Assembly (NCBI GenBank): GCA_945861595.1
Contig: CAMAVE010000011.1
Coordinates: 1 to 39,132, forward strand
Direction of reading: 5' to 3'
Origin: Synechococcus sp. UW140
GTDB lineage: Bacteria > Cyanobacteriota > Cyanobacteriia > PCC-6307 > Cyanobiaceae
DNA: 39,132 bases
The notes below the pieces were generated by a model, which searched no databases, had not been told where the DNA came from, and worked only from the letters and a program-made list of their open reading frames with translations. Positions 1 through 8,081 of this stretch are shown here, piece by piece (positions within the stretch are counted from its first letter, which is position 1; each line of letters begins with the position of its first letter). The translations under genes and the position numbers were made by a program.

Positions 1-1
1 C

Positions 2-847
2 CTGGTTTTATTCCAGGGCATCTTCGTGCTGGATATCGGCCTGCGGGTGCTGCGCCTGCGACGGCGCCTGCCGGGCTTGAGCTGGCGCGATGCCCTGCTG
101 CGCCGCTGGATCGACCTGCCCTTGCTGCTGCCGATCTGGCGCTGGGCGCGGCTGCTACCGGTGGTGGAGCGCCTCAGTGGCGCCGGCCTGATCAACATCG
201 AACCGCTGCGGGCCGTGGTCAGCCGCGCCGTGGTGTCGCTGTTGGCCCTGGAACTCTTTGAGGTGCTGGCCCTGCAACTGGTCGATGGCACCCAGTCCCT
301 GATCCGCTCGCCCCAGTGGCCCCGCTGGATCCGCAACCTGCGCAGCCACCAGCGGGCCAGCCTGGCCGATGGCGGTGACCTCGTTGAATTGCTGCGCCTA
401 TGGGGGCCGATGGTTCTGGGCCAGGTGGCACCAAGGCTCTCGCCGGAACTGCAGGCGGTGCTCAGCCATGCCCTGCAGCAGAGTTTCCGTGGCGGCGCCA
501 TGGGCGCCCAATTGAGCAGCCAGCTCTCGGCTGCCGTGGTCGACAGCCTGCTCGATCTCTCGCGCAGCACCGGCAAACGGCTCTCCCAGCCGGACAACCG
601 CCAGGTGGAGCTGCTGTTGCGTTTCGCCGACCGCTTCCTCGATGAACTGGGCGGCGCCCTGGAGGCCGGCAGCACCCTGGAGCGCAGTCAGCAGCTGCTC
701 TGCAGCCTGCTGCAGGACCTCAAGCTCACCTACCTGGCCCAGGTGAACCGGGCCGGCATCGATGCCTTGATGGATGAACTAGACGAACTGACGAGCCCGG
801 TTGCGGCGTCAACGGGCTCGGCAAGCACAACATCCAAAACGGCCTGA
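2..847 (+). CDS. Hypothetical membrane-associated protein, 5' end cut by window
   Basis: The reading frame is open from the first bases, so the N-terminus lies outside the window; a GTG at 26 is internal to this open frame and need not be the start. The visible 281 residues begin with a hydrophobic segment followed by an Arg-rich stretch (VLRLRRR). More apolar helices follow (residues 39-55 and about 75-95), and then a mostly helical soluble half rich in Leu, Gln and Ser. I recognise no family motif or catalytic signature. The stop at 845-847 faces the end of the ArsC/Spx-like gene 43 bases away on the other strand. It is probably a conserved cyanobacterial protein anchored in a membrane, but the function is unknown to me. 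Third-position GC and frame length support real coding. Confidence 0.7.
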   Translation: MVLFQGIFVLDIGLRVLRLRRRLPGLSWRDALLRRWIDLPLLLPIWRWARLLPVVERLSGAGLINIEPLRAVVSRAVVSLLALELFEVLALQLVDGTQSLIRSPQWPRWIRNLRSHQRASLADGGDLVELLRLWGPMVLGQVAPRLSPELQAVLSHALQQSFRGGAMGAQLSSQLSAAVVDSLLDLSRSTGKRLSQPDNRQVELLLRFADRFLDELGGALEAGSTLERSQQLLCSLLQDLKLTYLAQVNRAGIDALMDELDELTSPVAASTGSASTTSKTA

Positions 848-890
848 GCGCCCCCCCTGAATCGGGACCCCTGACCAAGGACGCCAAGGA

Positions 891-1280
891 TTAGCCCAGG
901 AGCACCGCACTCCATTCCTCTGGCTTGAAGCCCACCAGCACGTCGCCCTTGGCCGTGAAGACCAGGGGGCGTTTGATCAACTTGCCATCGGCGGCCAAGG
1001 CCGCAAGCGCTTCGTCCTCGTCCATCGCAGCCACAGCCACCGCGCCGAGGGCCCGGTAGCTCTGGCCGCTGGTGTTGAACAGCCGCTTGATGGAGCCCAA
1101 GGCCGCCAGGGCCTCGGCCAGGGCCGCCTGGGACGGTGGGTTGGCGGTGATCTCGATCAGCTCCAACTGCTCGCCAACAGAAAGGCCCTGCTGGCTTAGC
1201 CAGGTCAGGGCCCTACGGCAGGTGGAGCAGCGGCTATAGGCGTAAACCTTGAGCGGCAGATGGTCCCCTGCGATCGCCAT
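891..1280 (-). CDS. ArsC/Spx (arsenate reductase-like) family protein
   Basis: This is a 129-residue thioredoxin-fold protein. The redox motif CSTC lies at residues 18-21 after a first beta strand (KVYAYSRC), and a cis-Pro region with the sequence KRPLVF falls near residues 103-108. Spx/MgsR and ArsC-type reductases share this length and the C-x-x-C plus R-P arrangement. In cyanobacteria members are usually labelled arsenate reductase or Spx-like, and the true substrate is unproven. No arsenic genes are nearby, so a general thiol-redox role is as likely as arsenate reduction. The ATG at 1280 lies 9 bases after the ferredoxin stop on the same strand, which suggests co-transcription with that gene and fits redox chemistry. 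Confidence 0.85.
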   Translation of the reverse strand: MAIAGDHLPLKVYAYSRCSTCRRALTWLSQQGLSVGEQLELIEITANPPSQAALAEALAALGSIKRLFNTSGQSYRALGAVAVAAMDEDEALAALAADGKLIKRPLVFTAKGDVLVGFKPEEWSAVLLG

Positions 1281-1289
1281 GGCGGCAGC

Positions 1290-1649
1290 TCAGCGGCCAA
1301 ACAGATTTTTGAGGGCACCCAGCAGGCTGTTAGAGCCCTTGCCGACGCCATCCTGGGGGCGGGTGCGGATCGTCACATCGCCATTGACGGTGGTGCGGCA
1401 GCTGAGGCGGTAGCTGGCTGGCCGATCGGCCAGATACACCTGCTCAACATCACTGCGGGGCGAGAGGTTGCGGGCCCCTTCAACCACCTCAACGACGCAG
1501 GTACCGCATTGGCCCACGCCGCCGCAGTTGTTGAGGTTGTTCAGGCCGGTGTAGGGATTAACCCCGGCGTCGAGGGCAGCGCGGCGCAGGTTCGCCCCCT
1601 CGATGCAACCGACCTGCTGGCCTTCCTTTTCGAAACGGATGGTGGGCAC
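1290..1649 (-). CDS. 2Fe-2S ferredoxin (adrenodoxin-like spacing)
   Basis: This is a 119-residue electron carrier. The four cluster cysteines are C42, C48, C51 and C84, giving C-x5-C-x2-C-x32-C around NCGGVGQCGTC. That is the spacing of adrenodoxin/vertebrate-type or bacterial Isc ferredoxins, not the C-x4-C-x2-C of plant-type photosynthetic PetF. C15 is an extra cysteine. The C-terminal tail after about residue 97 is Gly/Lys-rich and ends in LLGALKNLFGR, a short amphipathic helix. The gene is first in a likely two-gene unit with the ArsC/Spx-like gene. Its physiological partner cannot be read from the sequence. The ATG at 1649 precedes the conserved first strand directly, so the start looks secure. 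Confidence 0.9.
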   Translation of the reverse strand: MPTIRFEKEGQQVGCIEGANLRRAALDAGVNPYTGLNNLNNCGGVGQCGTCVVEVVEGARNLSPRSDVEQVYLADRPASYRLSCRTTVNGDVTIRTRPQDGVGKGSNSLLGALKNLFGR

Positions 1650-1850
1650 GGTCGGCTACGGAACATGGCGCCGACCAACTTACAAGGCGATGGCGACCGT
1701 CCCGCGCCGGCCCGAGCGGGCTGCGCTGCTTTGGCCCCATGGACCGGGAGCCCAGGCCTATCGCCCCAGGTCTGCCGCCCCAGGTCGGGGAGCCCTGTTG
1801 AACGTCAGGCGCCCCCCCGCGGGCCGGCGGGGGACCGACCTGCCCCTCAC

Positions 1851-1856
1851 TAGCAT
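1851..1856 (+). promoter_or_regulatory. Possible -10 element (TAGCAT) of the methyltransferase
   Basis: TAGCAT lies 36 bases before the ATG at 1893, at the end of a GC-rich 243-base divergent region between the ferredoxin and methyltransferase genes. It resembles the TAGNNT hexamers ahead of other genes here. No -35 match is visible, so this is a weak call. Confidence 0.25.
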
Positions 1857-1892
1857 TGGCATCCCTAGGCGGTCCTGCTCCGCTCCTGATCC

Positions 1893-2678
1893 ATGGCCCC
1901 GGCGACCGATTCCCACCCCATGGAAGACCCCCCGTTTGGGCTGGCGGCAGAGCGCTACGACCTGATTCAGCAACAGCTCATCCCCGGCTACGGCAGCCTG
2001 GCTCGCCTGGCCGTTGCCCTGCTCGCCGCCTCGCCCCTGGCATCCGAGCCGGGGGCCGAGGTGCTGGTGGCCGGCTGCGGCACCGGCGCCGAATTGCTGG
2101 AGGCCGTGGCCCAGCGCCCCGACTGGCGATTGGGCGCTATCGATCCTTCGGCGGCGATGCTGGTCGAGGCCCGCAGCCGTCTGGCCGGGGCCAACAGCCG
2201 TCTGGCCGGGGCCAACAGCCGTCTGGCCGGGACCAACAGCCCTCTGGCAGGGACCCCAGCCATCGATTGGCAGCAAACCACCGTCGAACAGCTCACCGAG
2301 GCGCCCGCCTACCAGGGCCGTTATGCCGGAATCCTTTCGGTGCTGGTGCTCCAGTCCCTCGCCGATGACGGCAGCAAGCTGGCCTTCCTCTCGGGCCTGG
2401 CCCGCAGCCTGCGCCCCGGCGGCCAACTGGTGCTGGTGGACCTGATGTCCACCTCCCTGCCCTCCCTGGAGGACCAATTGGCCCGCGCCTGGGTCGGCTT
2501 CCAACGGGCCAGCGGCTTGCAGGCCCCGGCCGAACAGTTGGCGCCCCTCACCCAAGGCCTCCATCCCGTCGGCATGGCCCGCCTCACCAGCCTGGTGAAC
2601 GCGGCCGGCTTTAGCGATCCGGCCCGCATTTTCCAAGCCCTGGCCTTTGAAGGGTTTCTGCTGCAGAAGCCCAGCTAG
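1893..2678 (+). CDS. Class I SAM-dependent methyltransferase with internal heptad repeat
   Basis: This is a 261-residue Rossmann-type methyltransferase. Motif I is VLVAGCGTGAE at residues 57-67, the acidic residue ending strand 2 is in GAIDPS (81-86), and the motif III region is LRPGGQLVLVD near 175. Between strand 2 and strand 3, residues 95-121 are a run of near-identical seven-residue units (SRLAGAN), encoded by a 21-bp tandem repeat. This run sits where most relatives have one short helix. The substrate cannot be predicted. The start is ATG 1893, with ATG 1920 an alternative that leaves all motifs intact. The stop TAG shares the tetramer CTAG with the stop of the convergent gene. Confidence 0.8.
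   Translation: MAPATDSHPMEDPPFGLAAERYDLIQQQLIPGYGSLARLAVALLAASPLASEPGAEVLVAGCGTGAELLEAVAQRPDWRLGAIDPSAAMLVEARSRLAGANSRLAGANSRLAGTNSPLAGTPAIDWQQTTVEQLTEAPAYQGRYAGILSVLVLQSLADDGSKLAFLSGLARSLRPGGQLVLVDLMSTSLPSLEDQLARAWVGFQRASGLQAPAEQLAPLTQGLHPVGMARLTSLVNAAGFSDPARIFQALAFEGFLLQKPS
2175..2258 (+). repeat. 21-bp tandem repeat, about four copies, inside methyltransferase
   Basis: The unit AGCCGTCTGGCCGGGGCCAA(C) begins at 2175, 2196 and 2217. Copies one and two are identical, copy three differs by one base, and a degenerate fourth copy starts at 2238. The 21-base period keeps the frame and encodes SRLAGAN. The near-identity of the copies points to recent expansion. Confidence 0.95.
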
Positions 2679-3385
2679 GGGAAGGCTGGACCCAGCGAAG
2701 GAGCCCCTGGGGCAGCCAGGGCAGGGCCCGTGGTCGGGCCCATGGCCGGTCCCTGGAGAGGACTTTGGCGCGACGACAGGGGCTTGGCTAGGGGGTGGCC
2801 AGGCCGGTCGTCTAACACGACCACCATGGGCAGCACCAGGGTGAGCAGGCCGATTAGGGCGCCGATCAGCGGAGCGGCCAGGCCCAGACCCGAACCTTCG
2901 CCAGCCGGGCCTGGGGAGGACGCGGCTTGGCCCCCGCCATCCCCTGGGAGCCGGTCCTCGGGATCAGCCGATGGAGCCGCCTGGCTGACTTCGGCTTCGT
3001 CTCGGCCTTGCTGCGGCATGGGGCCTTGCTGCGGCATGGGGCTTTGCTCCAGCAGCCGTTGGCTAGCCCAGCGATCGTCAGAGGAGGGCGCGGGGGGGAA
3101 CGCGTCCACCGAGCTCCGCCTTTGGGACAACTGCGGGGATCGGGGAGGGGGGTCGGAATCCATGGAAAGGGGGAAGGAACAGGTTCCTCGTCGCTGCCGG
3201 CGGGGGTACGGACCGGGGAGGGACGACGCGGAACGGCCCGCTGAAGACAGGGGACGGTCCCGAAGGACAGGCTCCCCAAACTGGCTGATCAAGTCAGCCA
3301 GCGGCTTCAACTGGTTGGCAGGATTCTGGCACCGCTGTCGAGGCCGCAGCCAGGAGCCCGGCTTCTGCGCCGTGTCCTCAGCCAT
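2675..3385 (-). CDS. Hypothetical single-pass membrane protein with Pro/Gln repeat
   Basis: The frame is open for 236 residues. A single strong transmembrane helix (LIGALIGLLTLVLPMVVVL) lies near residues 173-191. It is preceded by a Pro/Ser/Gly-rich low-complexity region and followed by a Pro/Gly/Ala-rich tail. A six-residue unit PMPQQG occurs twice in a row near residue 115. I recognise no domain. Two starts are possible, ATG 3385 and ATG 3163, and neither has a good ribosome-binding site. The first 45 codons still look moderately coding (about three quarters GC in third positions, by eye). If 3163 is the start, bases 3164-3495 are a 330-base spacer with no other gene I can support. The gene converges on the methyltransferase, and the two stop codons overlap. 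Confidence 0.45.
   Translation of the reverse strand: MAEDTAQKPGSWLRPRQRCQNPANQLKPLADLISQFGEPVLRDRPLSSAGRSASSLPGPYPRRQRRGTCSFPLSMDSDPPPRSPQLSQRRSSVDAFPPAPSSDDRWASQRLLEQSPMPQQGPMPQQGRDEAEVSQAAPSADPEDRLPGDGGGQAASSPGPAGEGSGLGLAAPLIGALIGLLTLVLPMVVVLDDRPGHPLAKPLSSRQSPLQGPAMGPTTGPALAAPGAPSLGPAFP
3006..3041 (+). repeat. 18-bp tandem duplication in low-complexity membrane protein
   Basis: Two identical 18-base units (CCTTGCTGCGGCATGGGG, 3006-3023 and 3024-3041) are followed by a partial third. The duplication is in frame in the minus-strand gene and gives PMPQQG twice. Confidence 0.9.
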
Positions 3386-3495
3386 GACCAGGGGGAGCCA
3401 GGAGCGCGGAAGCAGGGCCCATGGCGAAGCAGGTCGACCGGGCCAACCGCCTTGGGCCGGCGGCCAGCCCTAATCCGGCTGGTCCGGCTTGCGGC

Positions 3496-3969
3496 CTAGG
3501 GATAGTCCGGCTTCTGGAGCTGGGCGCGGATCTCCTTGAGTTCGGTCAGGATCGCCAACAGCAACTGCTGGCTGGCGGTGGCGGGGGAGTGGAGCACCTC
3601 CACCGTCACCTCCTTGATCCGCAGCACATCGCGGGCAAAGCGAGCCACCTCATTGGGGTGGAACAGCAGGGCGTCCTTTTGATCGGTGCGGTACTCGGGG
3701 TTGAGCCGCTTGGGATTGAAGGGGGGGTTGAGGTTGCGGGGATCGGTGTTGGTGTAGCGATACACCGACGCCCTGGAGCGATTCAAGGTGCGCTGCACAT
3801 CGTCAATGCCGATCAGCCCATCGGCCGCCGGAGGGGGCAGGCCGATGGTCTGACGCAAGGACTCTTGATCGCCGAGGACTTGATCGCCAAGAAAGGGACT
3901 CCCCTGGGGCGGGGTGGCGCCTTGGGCAGTTGCGACATGTCCATCACCGCCCAGGGGATGGCCGACCAT
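3496..3969 (-). CDS. Helix-turn-helix (MerR/resolvase-like) DNA-binding protein
   Basis: This is a 157-residue protein. After a Pro/Gly-rich N-terminus of about 45 residues comes a helix-turn-helix segment (IGIDDVQRTLNRSRASVYRY, about 53-72). A second conserved block with KRLNPEYR and FHPNEVARFARD follows, and a C-terminal helix (LLLAILTELKEIRAQLQ) suits dimer coiled-coil contacts. The arrangement resembles the winged helix of MerR-like or excisionase proteins. Similar short proteins are conserved in picocyanobacteria under names such as resolvase or hypothetical protein. There is no recombinase catalytic domain, so a regulatory or nucoid role is more likely than recombination. It is divergent from proS across about 155 bases. 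The exact start is uncertain, because the N-terminal 45 residues are low complexity and include a repeated LGDQ. Confidence 0.65.
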   Translation of the reverse strand: MVGHPLGGDGHVATAQGATPPQGSPFLGDQVLGDQESLRQTIGLPPPAADGLIGIDDVQRTLNRSRASVYRYTNTDPRNLNPPFNPKRLNPEYRTDQKDALLFHPNEVARFARDVLRIKEVTVEVLHSPATASQQLLLAILTELKEIRAQLQKPDYP

Positions 3970-4094
3970 GTGAGACGAATCTAAGACTATCGGGACCGAA
4001 GCTAGCAGTCTTTCCAGCCCCTGGGCTGGCCATTTCGGCGCGGTTCTGCCCCCCCATCAGGGCAGGAATGGGCCGGCGGCCCTAGCGGCGGTGA

Positions 4095-4100
4095 TAGGTT
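4095..4100 (+). promoter_or_regulatory. Possible -10 element (TAGGTT) for proS
   Basis: TAGGTT lies 25 bases before the proS ATG at 4126, giving a predicted leader of about 20 bases. No recognisable -35 box sits at the expected distance. Confidence 0.3.
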
Positions 4101-4125
4101 CCGCCCCAGTGCTCTTTTGACAGCC

Positions 4126-5985
4126 ATGCGCGTCTCCCGCCTGATGCTGGTGACGCTGCGGGACGACCCGGCCGAAGCCGAAATCCCCTCCCACAAGCTG
4201 CTGCTGCGGGCCGGTTACATCCGCCGGGTGGCCTCCGGCATCTACGCCTACCTGCCCCTGCTATTTCGGGTGTTGCAGAAAATCTCGGCGATCGTGCGCG
4301 AGGAACTCAACGCCACCGGAGCCCTAGAAACCCTGTTGCCCCAGCTCCAGCCAGCCGACCTCTGGCAGCGCAGCGGCCGTTGGAGCGGCTACACGGCCGG
4401 CGAGGGCATCATGTTCCACCTCAGTGATCGCCAGGGGCGCGAGCTCGGCCTGGGTCCCACCCATGAAGAGGTGATTACGGCCCTGGCCGCCGATCTGCTG
4501 CGCTCCTACCGGCAATTACCGGTGAATCTTTATCAGATTCAAACCAAATTTCGCGATGAGATCAGGCCCCGCTTCGGACTGATGCGCGGGCGGGAATTCA
4601 TCATGAAGGATGGCTATTCCTTCCACGCCGATGAGGCCAGCTTGAAGGAGTGCTACGCCGAGATGGACCGGGCCTACCGGCGAATTTTCAGTCGCTGCGG
4701 TCTCAAAGCCGTCGCGGTGGAGGCCGATAGCGGCGCCATCGGCGGCTCCGCCAGCCAGGAATTCATGGTCACCGCCGAGGCCGGTGAGGACCTGATCCTC
4801 AGCAGCGGCGACGGCAGCTATGCGGCCAACCAGGAACGGGCCGTGTCCCTGGCTCCAGAAGCCGTGCCCCTGGCGGCCCAGCCTTGTCAAGCGTTGGCCA
4901 CCCCTGGGCAAAGCAGCATCGAAGACCTCTGCTCCGCCCATGGCTTTGATCCCAGCCAGATCGTAAAAGTGTTGCTGCTGCTGGCCCGCTGCGCCGATGG
5001 CAGCCTCCAGCCCGTGCTGGTGAGCCTGCGCGGCGACCAGCGCCTCAATGACGTGAAACTGGCCAATGCGGTCAGCGCCCGGCTAGCGCCGGCCCAGGGC
5101 GGCCTGTTGTCGATTGAACCGCTCACGCCTGACCTGGTCAGGACCGAGCGACTGCCCCTGGATCTGGGCGCCGTTCCCTTTGGCTACCTCGGCCCGGACC
5201 TCAGCGACGCCGCCCTGGTGGCCACGCCAGGGCCCGCCCCAGGCCTGGGGGCCAAGCCCCAGCCCCGCCTGGTGGCCAAGCTGCTACGGCTCACCGATCC
5301 CACGGCCGCCCAACTGGACGGCTTCATCTGCGGCGGCAACAGATCGGACCTGCACCAAGTGGGAGCCAGCTGGGCAGTCCTAGGGCTTAAGCCAGACGTG
5401 GTGGATCTGCGCGCCGCCCAGCCGGGCGATCGCTGCCTCCACGATCCCAAGCAGACCCTCTCGGCCGCCCGCGGCATCGAGGTGGGCCACATCTTCCAGC
5501 TGGGCCGCAAGTATTCCGAAGCCCTCGGTGCCCGCTTCACCAATGAAAGCGGAACCGAGGAAGCCCTCTGGATGGGCTGCTATGGCATCGGCGTCTCCCG
5601 CCTGGCCCAGGCCGCCGTCGAACAAAACCACGACAGCAATGGCATCTGTTGGCCCGTGGCGATTGCCCCCTTTGAGGTGATCGTGGTGATTGCCAACCTT
5701 CAGGAGCCCAGCCAACGCCAGCTGGGCGAGGAGCTCTACGGCAGCCTGCTGGATGCCGGACTCGATGTCTTGCTCGATGACCGCGATGAGCGGGCCGGCG
5801 TCAAGTTCAAGGACGCGGACCTGCTCGGCATCCCCTGGCGAGTGGTGGTGGGCCGCGGCGCCAAGGACGGCCAGGTGGAACTGGTGCAGCGCCAGGGCAG
5901 CCTCAAGCGGGAGCTGGCGACGGCGGATCTGCTCGCAGAACTGCCCGGCCTGATCGAAGCGGGGCGCTCCGGCCTGCTGGCCTGA
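4126..5985 (+). CDS. proS: Prolyl-tRNA synthetase
   Basis: ProS charges tRNA-Pro with proline. It is a class II synthetase of the bacterial type with an inserted editing (INS) domain, about 619 residues as expected. Motif 1 is in the segment around TGALETLLPQLQPADLW. Motif 2 is around FRDEIRPRFGLMRGREF (from about residue 142). The INS domain spans roughly residues 225-410 and should remove mischarged alanine. Motif 3 is GIGVSRLAQAAVEQ near 486, followed by the alpha/beta anticodon-binding domain (VIVVIANL onward). I chose ATG 4126 over TTG 4117 because the conserved N-terminus (MRVSRLMLVTLRDDP) begins there. It is the first gene of a + strand run, with 207 bases to psb27. Confidence 0.97.
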   Translation: MRVSRLMLVTLRDDPAEAEIPSHKLLLRAGYIRRVASGIYAYLPLLFRVLQKISAIVREELNATGALETLLPQLQPADLWQRSGRWSGYTAGEGIMFHLSDRQGRELGLGPTHEEVITALAADLLRSYRQLPVNLYQIQTKFRDEIRPRFGLMRGREFIMKDGYSFHADEASLKECYAEMDRAYRRIFSRCGLKAVAVEADSGAIGGSASQEFMVTAEAGEDLILSSGDGSYAANQERAVSLAPEAVPLAAQPCQALATPGQSSIEDLCSAHGFDPSQIVKVLLLLARCADGSLQPVLVSLRGDQRLNDVKLANAVSARLAPAQGGLLSIEPLTPDLVRTERLPLDLGAVPFGYLGPDLSDAALVATPGPAPGLGAKPQPRLVAKLLRLTDPTAAQLDGFICGGNRSDLHQVGASWAVLGLKPDVVDLRAAQPGDRCLHDPKQTLSAARGIEVGHIFQLGRKYSEALGARFTNESGTEEALWMGCYGIGVSRLAQAAVEQNHDSNGICWPVAIAPFEVIVVIANLQEPSQRQLGEELYGSLLDAGLDVLLDDRDERAGVKFKDADLLGIPWRVVVGRGAKDGQVELVQRQGSLKRELATADLLAELPGLIEAGRSGLLA

Positions 5986-6161
5986 GTCCCCGCCACCTTC
6001 GGCTGAGCGGATCGAGGGCGGGCGGCCCAGGGCCTGGAGCTCCTCGGCCTGCAATCGGAGCCTGGGGCTCCCTGGGACGGGTCGACCCCCATGCCGGCTC
6101 CAAGAGCCTGGCTCCAGAACCCGGGGCCCTCAAGCCTGGGAGCCGGTTCCGGGGTCTTGCC

Positions 6162-6167
6162 TAGGAT
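6162..6167 (+). promoter_or_regulatory. Possible -10 element (TAGGAT) for psb27
   Basis: TAGGAT, within CCTAGGATT, is 25 bases before the psb27 ATG at 6193. A start of transcription near 6174 would give a short leader. No clear -35 is visible. Confidence 0.35.
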
Positions 6168-6192
6168 TGGGCTCTTCTTCCTCCCAATCCCC

Positions 6193-6603
6193 ATGGCTGC
6201 TGGATGGCGTCGTGTGATGGCCGCCTTGTTTGCGGTGTGCCTCAGCCTCAGCCTGGCCCTCACGGCCTGCTCGTCCGCCGGCGGTCCCCTCACCGGCAAC
6301 TACGTCGAGGACACCATGACCGTGGCGGAACGGCTGCTCGCCACGATTGCCATTAGCCCCGAGGATCCCGATCGCACCGCGGCCGAAACCGAGGCCCGCT
6401 CCCTGATCACCGCCTACATGGCCCGCTACCGGCCCCAGGCCAAGGTCAATGGCCTGGCCTCGTTCACGACGATGCAGACGGCCATCAACTCCCTGGCGGG
6501 CCACTACACCAACTACGCCAACCGCCCGGTGCCCGAGGCCCTCAAGGCCCGGCTGGACAAGGAACTCAAGCGGGCTGAAGCCAGCGTCGTGCGGGGCGCC
6601 TAA
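6193..6603 (+). CDS. psb27: Photosystem II assembly lipoprotein Psb27
   Basis: Psb27 binds the lumenal side of CP43 in immature or damaged photosystem II and helps assembly of the manganese cluster during biogenesis and repair. The 136-residue product starts with a lipoprotein signal peptide: the basic WRR, a hydrophobic helix, and lipobox LTAC with acylated Cys26. The mature part has the four-helix-bundle features of the family, including NYVEDTMTVAERLLATI, LITAYMARYRP and HYTNYANRPVP. ATG 6193 is chosen because it gives a normal signal peptide; the frame is open further upstream. The gene ends in a strong hairpin terminator. It is clear evidence that the organism is an oxygenic phototroph. 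Confidence 0.96.
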   Translation: MAAGWRRVMAALFAVCLSLSLALTACSSAGGPLTGNYVEDTMTVAERLLATIAISPEDPDRTAAETEARSLITAYMARYRPQAKVNGLASFTTMQTAINSLAGHYTNYANRPVPEALKARLDKELKRAEASVVRGA

Positions 6604-6660
6604 GGCCCAGAGGGCAAGCGCCCGCTCTTGTCGAAGCGAACGCAAGGCCCATCGCCCGCC

Positions 6661-6685
6661 AGCGGTCCCCCAGGACCGCTTTTTT
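6661..6685 (+). terminator. Rho-independent terminator after psb27
   Basis: A perfect 8-bp stem AGCGGTCC (6661-6668) and GGACCGCT (6673-6680) with a CCCA loop is followed directly by a run of six T. It lies 58 bases past the psb27 stop and before purA. It is the most canonical terminator in the window. Confidence 0.9.
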
Positions 6686-6715
6686 GTGGCCCATTCTTTG
6701 ACTAAGGGACAGGTG

Positions 6716-6734
6716 ATCTGAGAAGCTCTCAGAT
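6716..6734. promoter_or_regulatory. 19-bp perfect inverted repeat upstream of purA
   Basis: ATCTGAGA, AGC and TCTCAGAT form 8-bp arms around a 3-base centre. The repeat starts 13 bases after a -35-like TTGACT (6698-6703). It ends 10 bases before a TTG at 6744 and 34 bases before the likely purA start. There is no T run, so it is not a terminator. It could be an operator for a dimeric repressor or a 5'-leader hairpin. Confidence 0.55.
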
Positions 6735-6767
6735 TGTGCTCAGTTGCGGCTCCAGGCCGCCTTGTCC

Positions 6768-8081
6768 TTGGCCAACGTTGTCGTCATCGGTGCTCAATGG
6801 GGTGACGAGGGGAAGGGCAAGATCACCGATCTCCTCAGTCGTTCGGCCGATGTGGTCGTGCGCTATCAGGGCGGTGTGAATGCCGGTCACACGATCGTGG
6901 TGGACAACAAGGTGCTCAAGCTGCACCTGATTCCATCCGGCATCCTTTATCCGGAAACCACCTGCCTGATCGGCTCTGGCACCGTGGTCGATCCGCGCGT
7001 GATGCTGGGCGAGCTCGACATGCTGGCCGAGAACGGCATCAGCGTGGAGGGCCTGAAACTGGCCTCCACGGCCCACGTGACCATGCCCTACCACCGCCTG
7101 CTTGATCAGGCCATGGAGCAGCGCCGGGGCGATCGCCGCATCGGCACCACCGGCCGGGGCATTGGTCCCACCTACGCCGACAAGGCCGAGCGCAACGGCA
7201 TCCGCGTCATTGACCTGCTCGATGAGGACCGGCTGCGCGACCGCCTCGCCGGCCCCCTGGCCGAGAAGAACCTGCTGCTGGAGCGGGTCTACGGGATCGA
7301 ACCCCTCGATGGCGAGGCGGTGATCGCCGAGTACGCCGCCTACGGCCAGCGCCTGGCCCCCCACGTGGTCGACTGCATTCGCACGATCCACCAGGCAGCC
7401 CGGGCCCGCAAAAACATCCTGTTTGAGGGCGCCCAGGGCACCCTGCTCGACCTCGACCACGGCACCTACCCCTACGTCACCTCCTCCAACCCGATCTCTG
7501 GCGGGGCCTGCATCGGCGCCGGCGTCGGCCCCACCCTGATCGACCGGGTGATCGGCGTGGCCAAGGCCTACACCACCCGGGTGGGCGAGGGCCCCTTCCC
7601 CACCGAACTGCAGGGCAGCCTGAACGACCACCTCTGCGACCGGGGCGGTGAATACGGCACCACCACCGGCCGGCGCCGCCGCTGCGGCTGGTTTGACGGT
7701 GTGATTGGCCGCTATGCGGTGGAAGTGAACGGCCTCGATTGCCTGGCGATTACCAAGCTGGACGTGCTCGATGAGCTCGATGAGATCCAGGTGTGCGTCG
7801 CCTACGAACTCGATGGCCAGCGCATCGAGCATTTCCCCAGCAGCGCCGAGGACTTCGCCCGCTGTCAGCCGATCTTTGAAACCCTGCCCGGCTGGGAATG
7901 CTCCACCGAGCAGTGCCGCAAGCTCGAAGAACTGCCGGCCAAGGCCATGGCCTACCTGCGTTTCCTGGCTGAACTGATGGAGGTACCGATCGCCATCGTC
8001 TCCCTGGGCGCCAACCGGGACCAAACGATCGTGGTGGAAGACCCGATCCATGGCCCGAAGCGGGCCCTGCTCAGCGCCTGA
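6768..8081 (+). CDS. purA: Adenylosuccinate synthetase
   Basis: PurA joins aspartate to IMP with GTP to give adenylosuccinate, the first committed step to AMP. The product is 437 residues, the usual length. The N-terminal GTP-binding loop [11 protein letters not shown] carries the catalytic Asp, and NAGHT follows with the catalytic His. Other family blocks are [21 protein letters not shown], the IMP-binding segment around [10 protein letters not shown] and the loop [11 protein letters not shown]. The C-terminus GANRDQTI is also typical. No ATG is available at the start. TTG 6768 puts the protein at [12 protein letters not shown] as in relatives, while TTG 6744 would add eight residues. A palindrome precedes it. 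The pfkB-family gene follows on the same strand. Confidence 0.96.
   Translation: MANVVVIGAQWGDEGKGKITDLLSRSADVVVRYQGGVNAGHTIVVDNKVLKLHLIPSGILYPETTCLIGSGTVVDPRVMLGELDMLAENGISVEGLKLASTAHVTMPYHRLLDQAMEQRRGDRRIGTTGRGIGPTYADKAERNGIRVIDLLDEDRLRDRLAGPLAEKNLLLERVYGIEPLDGEAVIAEYAAYGQRLAPHVVDCIRTIHQAARARKNILFEGAQGTLLDLDHGTYPYVTSSNPISGGACIGAGVGPTLIDRVIGVAKAYTTRVGEGPFPTELQGSLNDHLCDRGGEYGTTTGRRRRCGWFDGVIGRYAVEVNGLDCLAITKLDVLDELDEIQVCVAYELDGQRIEHFPSSAEDFARCQPIFETLPGWECSTEQCRKLEELPAKAMAYLRFLAELMEVPIAIVSLGANRDQTIVVEDPIHGPKRALLSA

Noticed and set aside
891-1280. Arsenic resistance operon
   Set aside because: Only the ArsC/Spx-like gene is present; no arsB/acr3, arsR or arsM is nearby.
2175-2258. Possible CRISPR-like array
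   Set aside because: Units are contiguous with no spacers, and are in frame within a protein.
1758-2636. Minus-strand open frame opposite the methyltransferase
   Set aside because: Repeats and composition derive from the methyltransferase gene; no family match.
6729-8051. A 440-codon minus-strand open frame opposite purA
   Set aside because: It mirrors purA codons and has no recognisable motif; purA is certain.
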